Shown here one piece after another: positions 25,001 through 37,449 of a DNA stretch of 64,000 nucleotides. The DNA comes from Promerops cafer (Eukaryota; Chordata; Aves; Passeriformes; Nectariniidae). The notes under the pieces are model-generated. The model worked only from the letters and a program-made list of their open reading frames with translations, was not told the origin of the DNA and did not search any database. The translations under genes were made by a program, and so were the position numbers. Every line of letters begins with the position of its first letter. Positions within the stretch are counted from its first letter, which is position 1. The stretch covers positions 763,476 to 827,475 of the forward strand of contig VZSE01008770.1 in NCBI GenBank assembly GCA_013398275.1. The letters are read 5' to 3'.

Positions 25001-25944
25001 GTTAAGTGTTTCTTGCAAGACAAATGAGCCAGGTAGGTACAACATCTGCTGTAAATAGATGATCCAGCCTGGTTCCTTTTTCCAATAATATTAAAGTATC
25101 TTGTGCTTCACCACACTTTTAGTTTAGCTAGCAGGATATTCTGTGTATGGTAGATATTTTTCAACAAACACAAACTAGAAGTACAACCAAACAGAATCTT
25201 TCAACCTTCAGGGCTCCCCCACAACTTTTAGTAAAATTAGAGAAGGTTCATCCTTACAGAAACACAGTATGCACTTTGCCAACTTTGTTCCAGAAAACAT
25301 ATGGCATTTGCAACTCACTGCCACAGTCTGCAAAAGATTCAATTTACAGTAGTTCCTCTTAAGAGAAACTATCTGGCACAGCCAGGTGTTACAGTGATTC
25401 CTGCTTAGAAAAAAAAAGATTCCATTATAGAAGCAGTGACTCTGTTTTCATTCATTAGGTAGAATCAAGGTGCATTGGATCAGAAAGGACCTGGAGCACA
25501 GCTCTGTTACATGAATAACACAGTGGAATCTGCAAACTAATTAATGCTGTTAAAAATTAATCTCCCCAGCTGGTGGAGAAAAAGTTATGCGTGTTCTGCT
25601 TCTGCTTCAAACTTTGGAGGTGATTGGGTGGGAAAGGAATGGACTGACATTTATTTAATACAGACAGTCATGGAATAAGGACCCAAAAAAACCCAGAGAG
25701 TTGTTTTTAAGTCCAGATGACATTTAAGTTCAAAAAGCTGAAAGCCAGTTCCATTCAGAGCTGACAGGTTACCCTCTCTAGAGCCCATTTCAGGTCATTT
25801 GTCTTTGTTTCTCCAACTTCACTCTTGGAAGAGTCACTCCCTAAACTCACCCAAAGCCAGAGCACTGCAAAGCCCCCAGCCTGAACTGAATGAAAATTCT
25901 TGGCTTTAAACAGTTAGAAACTGCTTGCTCAAGGTTGTTGAATC
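22017..25944. other. Unique noncoding DNA
   Basis: No recognised gene or interspersed repeat. 23.1-23.5 kb is somewhat GC-richer with a few CpGs. A 112-codon frame at 23499-23837 has no recognisable domain. Confidence 0.5.
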
Positions 25945-26216
25945 AGAATATCTTCAAGTGGTTTGGGTTGGAAGGGACCTTAAAGATCACTCAGTTCTTA
26001 CACCCTGCCATGGCAGGGACACCTTCCACCACCCTAGGCTGCTCCAAGCCCTGTCCAGCCTGGCCTTGGACACTTCCAGGGATCCAGGGGCAGCCACAGC
26101 TGCTCTGGGCATCCTGTGCCAGGGCCTCAGCATCCTCACAAAAAGTATTTATTGCTAATATCTAATATCTAATGTCTAATCTTAACCTCATCTCTTTCAG
26201 TTTAAAGCTGTGTACC
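25945..26216 (-). mobile_element. CR1 LINE fragment, 3' end, minus strand
   Basis: The longest clear CR1 copy here. From the tail end it shows GGTTTGGGTTGGAAGGGACC, then TTAAAGATCACTCAG, the CACCCTGCCATGGCAGGGAC block, CCAGCCTGGCCTTGGACACT, GCCAGGGCCTCAGCATCCTC, and finally CTTTCAGTTTAAAGC. Between 26154 and 26180 the CTAATATCTAAT motif typical of this position is expanded into several tandem units. Two plus-strand frames here are antisense repeat readings. Confidence 0.95.
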
Positions 26217-27785
26217 CTTTCCAACATGCCTCGAGTAAATAACTTTATGCAAAAATAAAACACTAGCAAGGAGATGACACAAAGTCGGCCATCAGATTTA
26301 CAATATCAGTGACAGGGTTTGTAACTTGAACCTCACTCTATAAACATGGTTTATTACAAGCATAAATGTGATTTTAACGTAATTAATCAGAAGCTTGATG
26401 GGATATAAATGCAATGTCAACATTTTCTGGAAGGGGATTTTAAGAAGAGTTAGATTCCTTCTTCTGGCTTGCACTGAATGACTGAGAACTTGAAAAGAAA
26501 AATAACTCTCTTTCTTTCATAAAATTGTATCTATGAGCTCTGTCAGTTTTAGTGCTCCTATCTTGATCTCTGGCAGCCAAGAGCACTGCATATAAAGTTA
26601 TTCTTTTGTTATCATTGCTTTTCAAGCTGAGAAAGAAACCTCAGGTATTTTTCTATTACTCACAGAAGTAGATCTTCATTTTTTATAGCCAAGATTATAA
26701 TTCACTTTTCATTTCTTCGAGTTTTAAAGAGCATAAGATTTGATTCAGACATTCACTTTGGAGCAGCCAATTATAGGTGTCATTTTTACAGTCTGAATTC
26801 TCTCTTCCACTGTAAGTTTATTTTTATACATCATAAACTCTTTTCCTATAGCACTGAATTTTGCTAAAGGAACTTCAGGGAAAGCATATACCCAGGTGCA
26901 GTTGTCAGCTCAGATACTGTGCACTGATACGTTACTTTTGATTTACAGAGAGACTTAACAGTGCAATAATGTGAAGTCAAAACCCTCCTATCCTTCTGCT
27001 GCCTTTTGTTTAGGCAAAATGGGTAATATTGACAGCATATTTAATCTAAAACATTTCTGAGCAGCCTTTAGCTAAAAGTAATTTGAAAAATTTTTAGTAG
27101 ATACATAGGAGCAATGAAAAAAACCCAAAGGATATAGTTGTTACCTCACTAATACAAAAGTTTTTTGTTAGTGCTTTCCCATGAAGGAAAAATTATAAAC
27201 AGACAGTTCAAAATCAGTCCTCACTTTTCAAATATCTTTTTAACATTATGACCTATGTCCACATTTCTGATAGGAGTATGAACTGAATTAACTAATAAAA
27301 TTATAGTAATTTATTGCATCATATTGCAATATTAATAAAGGGCACATCATATAATTATGCTAATAAACTTAAATTCCAGTAAAGTTGTGTCATTAAGGAG
27401 AATGTACTACATTGTGTAATGAGTCTTCTCCTGTTACAAAAATTATAAGAATTATATCAAAATGAAAGCTGCAATTTAATGAATGCTTAAGCAAAGCATT
27501 TATCTTTCAGATAAAAACCCTGTGAAGGGCTAATTACTCAACAGGAAGCTAAAACTGATAAAGAATCTGTTTCAACTTTAGTATCAGAAGACTAAAGAGA
27601 GTGAGGGTTAATATTTTTGTCTGTGCACTGATTTCAGCAAACCAGAGACCATTTGTGCTCCAGTGAATGCTGGTTCTGTGGGTGCTGATCAGACAAGGAG
27701 TGGAGCAGGTCCCTCGAGCACCTCCAGCCACGCCTGGGTTTTGAGTAACTCCAGGAGAGGAGACCTCACTGTCCCTTTGTGCAAA
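26217..27785. other. Unique AT-rich noncoding DNA
   Basis: No recognised gene or repeat between two CR1 fragments. Strongly AT-rich around 27.1-27.5 kb. Confidence 0.5.
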
Positions 27786-27850
27786 CTGTTCCATTGTGCA
27801 ACCACTCTCACAGCAAAAAAAGTGGTTTTCCACATGAACATTTAACATGG
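27786..27850 (-). mobile_element. Diverged CR1 fragment, minus strand
   Basis: AACTGTTCCATTGTGCAACC, then ACTCTCACAGCAAAAAAAGT, then TTTTCCACATGAACATTTAA. This matches the general layout of the CR1 block in which a CTGTTCCAGTG-like word precedes ACCACTCTCA and a run resembling AAGAAGTTTTTCC. The tail is absent, and the copy is short and old. Confidence 0.55.
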
Positions 27851-28259
27851 TCACCTGACAGGTGAAATTTGGGAAATTCCTGAGAGAATCCAAGGATATT
27901 GCACTTGTGCTGGTGAAGTGCTCCTTGATTGTCAGGAAGATGTGGGAGTCATGACCAGGTAGCCTCCTGTCTGTAACAAGGGATTTTAGAAAGAGGTTTT
28001 GTCTTTAAAATAAAGAAAAAGAAAATAATTAATTACCAAATAAATCCTAAAACATAATGCCTAAGCCTGGATCTGATAAAGATAAAAATACTTTGGACTA
28101 TTATTCAGACAGTTCCAGGGTAAGAAAGAGAGAGGCCAGTGTCAAATGTGTCTTTGGTGTCTTTTTGTATAAATGCAAGAGGAAAACAGGACACTTACAT
28201 ACCTCCTTCAGAAAGAGAAATAAGAAGGAAAGCAAATTCTTCTTGGGAGTTTGTATAGA

Positions 28260-28301
28260 TACACACAAAAAATATATATACACACATATATGTATGTATA
28301 G
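28260..28301 (+). repeat. Mixed (CA)n/(TA)n tract
   Basis: Alternating ACACAC, ATATAT and GTATGTAT units. A compound microsatellite that can adopt alternating purine-pyrimidine structure. Confidence 0.8.
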
Positions 28302-28551
28302 ACAAATATAAACAGGTTCAATATTTCAGACTTGATACCACCATTGAATCAGGGGATGGATGTGCACTCTCTGAAAATAAGTTTTAACTAATTTTTCAGA
28401 GCAGGGAGATAGCAAATCCATGTGCAAAATCAGTGTTCATTATTTTAATGAAAATAGTCAAACTCAAACAAGAAAATAATGTGATTTAGAAAAGGATTGC
28501 AGAGGTATTTTTCACCCACGCACTAAGTATAAAATTATGTCACTAAGTAAG

Positions 28552-28570
28552 TAATAATAATAATAATAAC
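28552..28570 (+). repeat. (TAA)n microsatellite
   Basis: Six TAA units in an AT-rich background. Confidence 0.85.
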
Positions 28571-31352
28571 AATTAAAATAATAAATTAAATGCATTGTAC
28601 ATCAGTTGGCTGCTCATTTTTAAATTAATAAACCCAAGTCTGTATAGTTTGCAATAGGCAACTGTAAGGAGAGGCCACATTTTCAGCTGTTGTGAGGGTG
28701 GCTGGTTCATTTCCTCTGCTTAAGAGACCTAATTTCTGATGAACCCTGCAGTTATTTAGGGTTAATAGTCTTCCCTCATTTCATTATGCTTTTGTGAACT
28801 GCAAAATTTTTCAAGGTAAGTAGCCCAAGAATTATTCAGAGATGTTCTGAGCTGAAGATTGTTTCCTCATCTCTTTACTTGCCACTCCTCTGCATCAAAC
28901 AAAATGACATCTCTGTGTTTTCAACAGTTTTCATACTGATCTTCTTGTTTTTAAAGCAAAGGTTGGCTACACAAGCCTATGGTCTCCAATCTGGGATTCA
29001 CTGCCTGATGCCAAGCTGGGTTTCCCATCAATTTTTTGCTTTTCCTTAAAGAAGGAGCTCTTTAGAATGTAGCTGCATATAAAATCCAACTTTCTACTCA
29101 TCTCCTCAAAAGACATCAGAATAAATCTTCATCTGGACTAAACTTCCTTTACATAATAAATGTGTCTTGTTCTTTTCTCATTTAGAATTACAGCAGGTAA
29201 TTCTGTTATGATTTTTTTTAAACTTGACTGGAAAGTTTCCAGCAAGAGTGCAATACTCAGACATAATTCAGATGCATGAGTAAAAAAATGGTCTCTTAAA
29301 ATAATGAAAATTTTAATTTTTCTATTCCAAGGCCACAAATTTATAGTGCATACTAGCTGACAAAAATTGTCATTGATAGACGATTTCCCATTGACTAAAT
29401 AAATAGAATAGAATAAAATAAACTTCAAGATTAATAGTAAAAACTGACATAAACTGTAAAGTCTGTTGTAATATTTTTATCTGATTTTATTTGCATTAAA
29501 CCAGTTTAGAAGCTTTGCAGGAGGTTTGCAGCTAAGGTTGGTTTTCCATAAACTTACAGCAGTACATTTGCCAATTTGCCAATACTGTTGACTGAGGTAA
29601 AAACAGCAGCAGAGTTTCAGCTGTCAAGTTCAATTTTCTTCTTTTTCTGACCAAAATAATTTGGTAGATTTTTGGCCAACTGAAAAAAGAATCCCACTCT
29701 TTTTTTTTTTTTGTAAGTAAACTATGAACAATTCTTTTCAAATCACCAATTTTTGTTCTAGATAAGCATTGCAGTGCCTCTGAGCAAGCACTGTGTAAAT
29801 GTCAACTGTGTTTACCATTAGCAGTGTATTTCTAATCACACTTGATAACACTTAATCTTGTAAAGAATTTTGTTAATATTCCAGAGAAAGAATAAAAGGC
29901 TGCTCCTTCTCTGGGCATTTAGATAATACTGCTGTCACAAACTCATGTGTGCAAAATGGTGAATTTTTTTTCCACTGGGTCATGCTCAAAGCTCAGAGAA
30001 CCCTTTTGCTGTATGACCATATCAGAATTTCAGCTTTCCTTTATAAAGCAAATTTCTAGCCTCCAGATACCAGAGACAGGACTAAGAACTTAAACCTCAA
30101 GACCATAAAAGATAAATAAATTTTTAAAAAAACGAACTCAAAATCACTTTTATCTTCTCTCATGGGTCTGACTCAAATTTGAAGACTGGTACTACTGAGA
30201 TGACTTGAAGGATGAAAGGAACAAAGACAATATCTGGTCTGGCTTTGGCAAGAAAAGAACTGTGCAATTCCACTCAGTAACTCCTGTGCTTCACTGTGGC
30301 TCTAAAAAAACCTTGAATTCCTGTCGTCTATGTAGAAAGAAAAACTCCGCCTTTTAAAAAATATTTATAACTAAAACTCAAACACATCCACGGTGGCAAG
30401 GCAGGTGAAGAGGGAGGGGGTGACACAAACTCATCTGTGATAGAAACACTTTGAAATGGAAGCGAGTGCCATCAGAAAATGTGTTTTTTCCTTCCACAGG
30501 GTTGGAATGCTGAGTTCAAATCACAGATCTGCGTTGTCACTTTGGGATCTCTGGCAGCAGGAGTCATTTGATGAGGATAACAGGAGAAACAAAAGCCTGA
30601 AGCTCAGCATCCACATCCAGGCTGGTGTGGGCTCGGTATGGACAGGCACAGGTGAAGAGCTGAAATGGGGCTGGAGAAATACTCATTATAAACCTTACAT
30701 CAGAAAAGCCCCATTAAAGATTTTTTTTTTCATCACAGCTCATTGACCCTGAAGTAATTAGCATTAAATATCACTTAGGGAAATTGTTAATCTGTAATAT
30801 CTGACACAATGAAAGAAGGAAAGAGGAACTCGCAGTGACTCACACAGCTTTGAACTTTCCTTTCTAAATACCACACAGCTTTCCAATCTAGTAGCAAGTA
30901 ACCCAAGAGGTGACCCCCAGCCCTCAGAATAATGGAATGAGGGATGAAGCTCCTGCTTATTCTGGAAAAAGGCCCTATAAAAAGCTGTCACTGTGCATAA
31001 TCATTCCTCTTATTCCAGCCTGGCTGAATGGCACTGCTCTCCTACCCAGAATCTTTATCAGTTTAAGTCCTGGCTTCCAAGAATTCCAAATCACAACTTG
31101 CTGGATGAGTAAGCTGTTGTGAATGTTCCTAAGACACTGAAAACTCACTGTTGCCTCTGTGTAAGCATGGCAATTCTTCTGTCTGGAGACACTTTTGTCA
31201 ATATTGCATCACCCAAGAAATCCCATTTTATCCTAGAATCACTGAAGTAAAGATCTGCTAGAGAGCAATTCCTACCTATTATCACAAATAGGTTTCAACA
31301 AACCCCTTTACAGCATTCCTTAGCAACAACAGAAACCAAAACCAGCTTGCAC
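28571..31352. other. Unique AT-rich noncoding DNA
   Basis: No recognised gene or interspersed repeat. A T run of about 12 lies at 29701. Open frames are under 100 codons and unremarkable. Confidence 0.5.
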
Positions 31353-31375
31353 TTTTTCTTTTTTTTTTTTTTCTT
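31353..31375 (+). repeat. Poly-T tract
   Basis: T run interrupted by C residues. Simple sequence. Confidence 0.8.
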
Positions 31376-31550
31376 TGTGCCAGAGGGCCCAACAAAAAAG
31401 CCTCCAGTCTACAAAACAGACAACAATGGCAAAATAAGCAGTTCTTTAAAACAATAAAAAATTGATTTCTGCCAGAAAAGGCTCACATGATCTACAACAG
31501 TATTGTGTGACTTTATACTGAGAGAACTTTTGGCAGGTTTTTTTCTGGGG

Positions 31551-31594
31551 TTTTTTTGTTGTTTGTTTGTTTGTTTGTTTTGTTTTGTTTTTTT
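31551..31594 (+). repeat. (TTTG)n tract
   Basis: Several TTTG units followed by TTTTG units and a T run. The minus-strand frame across it encodes a Lys/Asn/Gln-rich artefact. Confidence 0.85.
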
Positions 31595-32969
31595 AATGTG
31601 ATAAGGGTCTGCAATCAGGTTTCTAAAATATATTTGTGAACACTGCACCAATTTCTTGAAGTCAGAGCTTTTTTTGGGCCTTGGAGGTGGCTCTGTAGGG
31701 TGGGGGCTTTTGAGGCTTCTTACTTCATTTTAGTGGCAGCAGTGTGATCCAAAGTAACTCTTCAGAAGTCAATGGAATCATGTAACAAAAGAAAAATATA
31801 CACACATGGAATAAAAGGCTCAGAGCCACTGGAATAAGTCTGTGGCTGTTTGACCAGGCTGCCTTCAACAACAATGTAATGGAAATGTTCTTTGCTGTGA
31901 GATCAAGTCTGTTAGAGCTTTTCTTTCTCAGATCCTGTGTAACACCAAAAGAGAGCTTTTACTCTCCTGTGATACATTTCATTCCTCTCTCTGTGTGAAT
32001 TTTTGGATGTTACAAATTCTTTGTGAAATTTGAGGACAATTCAGACATAGGACTATTCAAAGGTTTTTTTGTACTCTCAGATCTTTTTGTACCAGAGATC
32101 TTTGTTACAGATTTTGCCAAGATTATTTTTTGTGTGTTTCTACCTAAATGCTACTATTTGTAAGTTATTCACCTCTCATGATGACACTAAACAAAATTTG
32201 CTGCTATTATCACCCTTTTTTTCACGCATTGATTACTTTTTAGAAAACTTTAGCCACTTTAGGCTGTTCTGCTATAATGTATCATAATTCACTGGTTACA
32301 TTAAAATCCTCAAGCCTGATATGTTCAGGAAATATTTTTAATGGAAGACTGGGGGCAGAAAGTAGGTGGCTGAAAATCCCTTTCTGCACCAGTAGATGAT
32401 GTTGCTTTGCCATTGTGATATTTACCACATTGCAAAATACTTCCCCATGCCCAGCTCCTCCAGCTGTGTTTTGTCTTTTATTTCTAATTTATGCTCTGTA
32501 GATATGGATGCATAGCAGAGAAATGACATCTTCGTAATGCCACTTAAACCATGGATGCTTAACCTTAACTGTGAGTTTCTACAGATATTTTGAAAGGACG
32601 AGGTTACCAAGTTGCTCAGTTTTGCTCTTTTGACAAAACAAAAACAAAAAAAAAATAAAGGCCTTTTTAAAATAACTTTGGATCACAAATCTTCAACACA
32701 GATCCAAAAACCTACTCATTTTAGAAAAAGGAATGCATTTGCTTCATAATACTATCTTCTCTCCAAGGTTTTTTATGTATTTGTTTCATTTTTACTTGGT
32801 TTTTCCTATTTTGAGTTTTAGGAGGGAGAATCCTGTTTCTAATTTATCCCCGCTGTGACTTAATGATGATCAGTTATCAGGTAAAAAATGGGAAGTCAAG
32901 AGAGGCAATTCATTTGGTTTAGACAAACAACAGATGGATTGCCTTATTTCACCTTAAGGACTTTCCTAA
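31595..32969. other. Unique AT-rich noncoding DNA
   Basis: No recognised gene or repeat. Confidence 0.5.
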
Positions 32970-33026
32970 GGGAAAAAGAAAAAAAAAAAAGGAAAAATAA
33001 AAAGGGAAAAAAATACAAGGGAAAAG
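32970..33026 (+). repeat. A/G-rich low-complexity tract
   Basis: Purine-only stretch of GGAAAAA-like units with a 13-base A run, followed by an AAATACAAGGG break and more GAAAAG. Confidence 0.8.
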
Positions 33027-33778
33027 CAAGCACTTTAAAAGAATTGTGTTTTTCCAGGCTGAGGTAGTATTTGCCCAGTATTCCACTGAATCCCTACTTA
33101 TCACTAGTTTCAAATAGCAACAAAAGTAAGAAGAGGTAGTTTCTTAACATTTTCAACATCTTTACAGGCAATGTTCCAGTTAATAACTCAGTACAGTAAA
33201 TCTGATTTGTGGATTTGATCAGACACCCCCAGACCCAAACACAGTCCACACACAAAACAAGAAATTCATCTGCTCTTGGTCTTTTTTTGCAAGTCACAGT
33301 CAAAACACCTCCTGTCATCTGAAACTTCACTGACCTAAAGATGTACTCAGGTCTTATAAATTTACAAAAACTCCTTCCCAAAAAACTCCTCCCATCTCCC
33401 AGGTTTTGCAAAGCTTATGGTTTAAATAGTTAAATATTACCTAAACCTGTTATATGAAAAATACTGGTTTATTTGAATCTAGCATATTTGAAATACTTCT
33501 GTGAATGCTTTAAAACAGTGAAACCACCAAATTTCAGTTTAGAAAGAGAAATATTTGGCTCCTTTTCTATTATTTTATTGGGGCGTATTCTTTGTAGTTG
33601 TATGAATCTTATTGTGGAATGGGCTAGACTTGGTTTTTCTCAAAAATATTGGCAAAATTGGCTTCTGGCCTCTTTATAAAAGTCTGCTGATTTTCTTGTT
33701 AGGAAAGGCTGTAGTCTTCATTGCAGAGCTTTGTTGGGGCTGGGGAAAATCTGGATTAATCTGACAGGGTTTTCTGGT

Positions 33779-33816
33779 TGGTTTTGTTGTTGTTGTAGTT
33801 TGTTTGTTTGTTTTGA
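33779..33816 (+). repeat. (TTG)n/(TTTG)n tract
   Basis: TTG units pass into TTTG units. Simple sequence. Confidence 0.8.
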
Positions 33817-34133
33817 GGGGTTTCTTCTGATAAGAAAAATGAGGTAATATAGCTCTCCTCTGGTCTTCTGGAACTGTGGAAGCTCTATTGCCAATTTCAA
33901 AAGGGCTTTCCAGCACTAAAATCTTCTGCTCTAAAATTACCTAGTGTTCCATTTCTTGCTATTGTCAGGAAAAAAAAACCTGGCCTTTCCACTCACATTT
34001 TTATGCTTATCTTGAGGCTACACAATACTCACTCTTTTTTTAGCCAGACATAAAATCTACAGCCAGCCTTAATGAGGCCTGTTTATAGTCAAGAGAATCT
34101 GACTCGTTCCAGCCATACATCTTTGAGTTCTGC

Positions 34134-34178
34134 AATTTGTTGACATGTAATTTGTCAACACGTAATTTGTCACGGGCT
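34134..34178 (+). repeat. Three-copy 15-bp tandem with embedded inverted repeat
   Basis: AATTTGT begins at 34134, 34149 and 34164, giving three units with a 15-base period. The third unit diverges after its first eight bases. Within the array, TGTTGACA (34138-34145) and TGTCAACA (34153-34160) form a perfect 8-bp inverted repeat around a 7-base loop. It could be a cluster of binding sites or chance minisatellite growth. Confidence 0.8.
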
Positions 34179-37100
34179 CGGGGGATGTCCTGGGAGAAAT
34201 ATGAGGGCTGAAACCTATAATAGGCTGTGGCAAAACTTTGCTCTGTGCCCTCCTGCAGTGGAAGTGCATTTCAGAGTCTCAGCTCACCTGCTTTTGGCCA
34301 CACATCCACCCCTGCACATGCACAAACAGAGGGGTGATGGCCCTTTCTCCCTCCCTGTGCTTATTTTGTTATTATATTTATTTGGGTCGGTCTGATGCTG
34401 CATAAATGTGGGATTCCCAGCACCTGAAGGGGTATAAAATTTGCTCATTACCTGCATTCCTTTCATCCTGTCATATTAAAACAAACATTTTATTATGCCA
34501 TTTGTTGTCAGGCATTTCTTACTGAGATATGAAAACCTTCTGCACCTCCTCTGTACCTCTCATTCCCCATTTCTCATTGCAGAATAGAAGCCAAATTTAA
34601 GGTGAAGCTTTATGGAAAGGAGTTTGCTTTTTGCCTCCCATCCATCCTCCTCACCAGAGCAAGAAACCCACTGTCAGCATTCAAATTGTTGTGCTAAAAG
34701 GCTCTGCCCTGCATGCAGCAAAACAGCTGCTGACGTGCATGTGGACAACTGCTCTCATTTCCTTCTGTCTTAATTCACTTCTCAGAATTCTGGGGGTTTT
34801 CTTCAGGAGTTTCTGTGCAACACCTTCGAGCTGAGGTTTTACCAACTCATTCTCTCTGTTCCCCTCAAGAAGGCTGGGGTTAGTGGCAGTACCAACCTTC
34901 CTGCACATTATGGCATTGTGCTAATCAATATTACAGCCTGGTCATCTAATTAACTTGAGTTCCATGACACAGTTGTTGCCTGAGTGCTGCACTGACGTCC
35001 CTAAAAGGCTTTACAAAAGTCAGGTAAGCATTAAATGATCCACTTTCATATCCTTTTCCCAAGTAATTTAGATACTGATTTACAAAACTGTGGTACTGTA
35101 GCTCACCAAAACTACGATTTAGTGGGGCCCAAATGATGTAATTTTTGATATTGAGGAAGCTTTATGGTAATGGCATTCCAAAATGTCTTAAATTAGGCAG
35201 CTACAAATCATTGGTTACTCTGAACATTTGAATTTAAGTGATTTCATTGAGCCTAATATAAAAAGAGCCTGCCAAATTAATTTCCTCTTGGATGCCAAAA
35301 TTGAATGTTTTAGGAATAATATTTTTAAATACAGATGATTACACTTAAAACAATTAAAGCAATCTCACGGTTCATTCATTTTAAAGACCTTTAAATCATT
35401 CCAGTCTTGAATCTAATTTTAAACTTGCAAGCATTACTGAAGTGACTTGAAGTGTTTAATGTAATACATATGGGATGGTAATGTTGATAACTTCCCCTGG
35501 GCTAGGCTGAAAACAAATGGGATTTTGCAAGTTGTGCCTGGAAGAACAGTTCTTTCCCTAATAATTGAAAATCAGACAAGTTGCAGAGGACTGTTATTAT
35601 TTTTGTTAAATTCATTATGAGCTTTTAACCAAATCCACCTTACTCTGCTACCACATTTCCCTTTCTGTAGTTATTAAATACACACTGACATTCACCCAAT
35701 GATTCTAAGAACTTCAAAAGGAATAAGCCAAGGAAGAGCCAACATTTAAGAGGTTGCCTATGCACATCCACATTCCCAAAACTTCACAAAAACCTTATAA
35801 AAAACATCCCACAGCAATAATATCATATTTTTTTCAAGTTTGCTGTTAATTTTCAATGATTAATTAATCTTTAATCCCTGTAACTAGAAGGAATGAGTAT
35901 TTGATTTTAAGAGATTCTTCAGCCCTGAAACACTGTTAAGTTTAAGACTTGCCCACACAAAGTTTGTGTTCATGTTTCTGGTTTGAGATTTCCTGTTCAG
36001 TGACCATAATGTGCACATTTTGCACATTTCCACCTTCCTGTCCCTACTTTGAAGTACCTGTGATTCCAGCTGTAAGTGCAATAATAGAAAATAACTTTCT
36101 TTTAAATAACCCTTTATGTTCATTCCATGCAATAAATTCCTTGAGTAGCTTTTCACTCTTGCTACAGTTACAGATCAGGGCTGCTTGCCAAATAATTCCT
36201 TGCTGCAAGGGGAAAAAAAGGCAGGAAAGAGCTTGAACTAGGCAAGAAGAGAACTTACACAGGTCCTGTTCTCAGTGACAGCAGCCAACTAGGCAGAAAA
36301 ATGGGCATGTGGAGAGATAACAGCCTGCCTGACACTTCCATCTGTCCCATCCTCCTTGTTCCTCCTGGAACACTCTGAGCTGGTGGAGGGGACAGTCTTA
36401 TTTCAAGTCTCATGGTCTGTTTTGCTTTTGCAGCTGACTGAATTACTGCAAAGATGGCAGATGATGCAGGGGTATTGCACCCATATCCCATTTCCACAGA
36501 GTCCAGAATTCCTGTCTTCTGTAGTTATTTGCAAAATAAAGCAGCTCACAGTGCTCTGTCTCTCTGTCTGCCCCTGCACTGGAGTGTCACTCCACCTTCA
36601 CTTCGTGCAAATCCCAGGTTTTTAGCCTGGAAAGTTGTCAGAAATGGAAAGAACTGGGTTATCAAAAGAGCTTTAGACAAAACCTTCTAATAGTGTTGAT
36701 TTCCTTTCTAAATGTTTGTGTTATGCTTCTGCATACAATGTTTAGGCCTAATTTTACTTTTGAAACGGCATTATTTTATACAACTCAATTAACAAAATGT
36801 GTTTTTCTGCCTTAATCCCCAGATCATTACAACACACCTAGAAGCTGAACGTTTACCTGTAATTATGAAAATTACCAATTGCACATCATTGTAAAATACA
36901 TTGCTTCTGATCCTGACCTAATATGTAATCTAGACTTATCTTCAGTCTTGTCATGCTTCATGTGGGCGTGAATTGCTTCTATTTCACTTGCAGCCTTCAA
37001 TTTAATATAACAGTAACATCTAGAAGTAATCCCTAGTATTTATCTTACTGTGAATTGTAGATAAATCTCCTGTGACTGTATTAGTCGGTACAGTATTTTA

Positions 37101-37239
37101 ATTTTTGTGAAAAACAATTTCTTGTTGTCACAGTGTGGCTGAAAATTATTTTGTAATCTCTGTTCCCTCCAGTAGCATGCTAGGGTTGGTTGGGATTTAA
37201 AACTTAACTCTTTTATTGTTGTTTTTCCTTTTATTACAG
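34179..37239. other. Unique noncoding DNA
   Basis: No recognised gene or interspersed repeat. 35.1-35.4 kb is AT-rich and free of simple repeats. Opposed frames at 36255-36497 (-) and 36356-36625 (+) have no domain. Confidence 0.5.
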
Positions 37240-37449
37240 CTTTGAAGGCCAAAGAATTATAAAACTTTGCTAGGAAAGTTACAACCGAGAGGAAGCATTA
37301 CAAAATAAACCTGATGGAGTAGAGTTTTGCTGTTTAGTTTTGTAGTTCCTAATGAGGAAAACAACTGCACTCCTGCTGTAAGCGGATAAGATTCAGCCTC
37401 TGCTGCCTCTTTCTGACAACAAAGAGAACCCAGGGGATGCAGAGCTTAG

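Noticed and set aside
25890..26165. Two plus-strand frames around 26 kb
   Set aside because: They read the antisense strand of a CR1 fragment.
28260..28585. CRISPR-like repetition
   Set aside because: The repeats are microsatellite units without spacers, in an animal genome.
30500..30540. GTTCAAATC word resembling a tRNA T-loop
   Set aside because: No matching acceptor, D or anticodon arms around it.
31551..31594. Retroposon tail in TTTG repeat
   Set aside because: No retroposed gene body or target-site duplication could be seen beside it.
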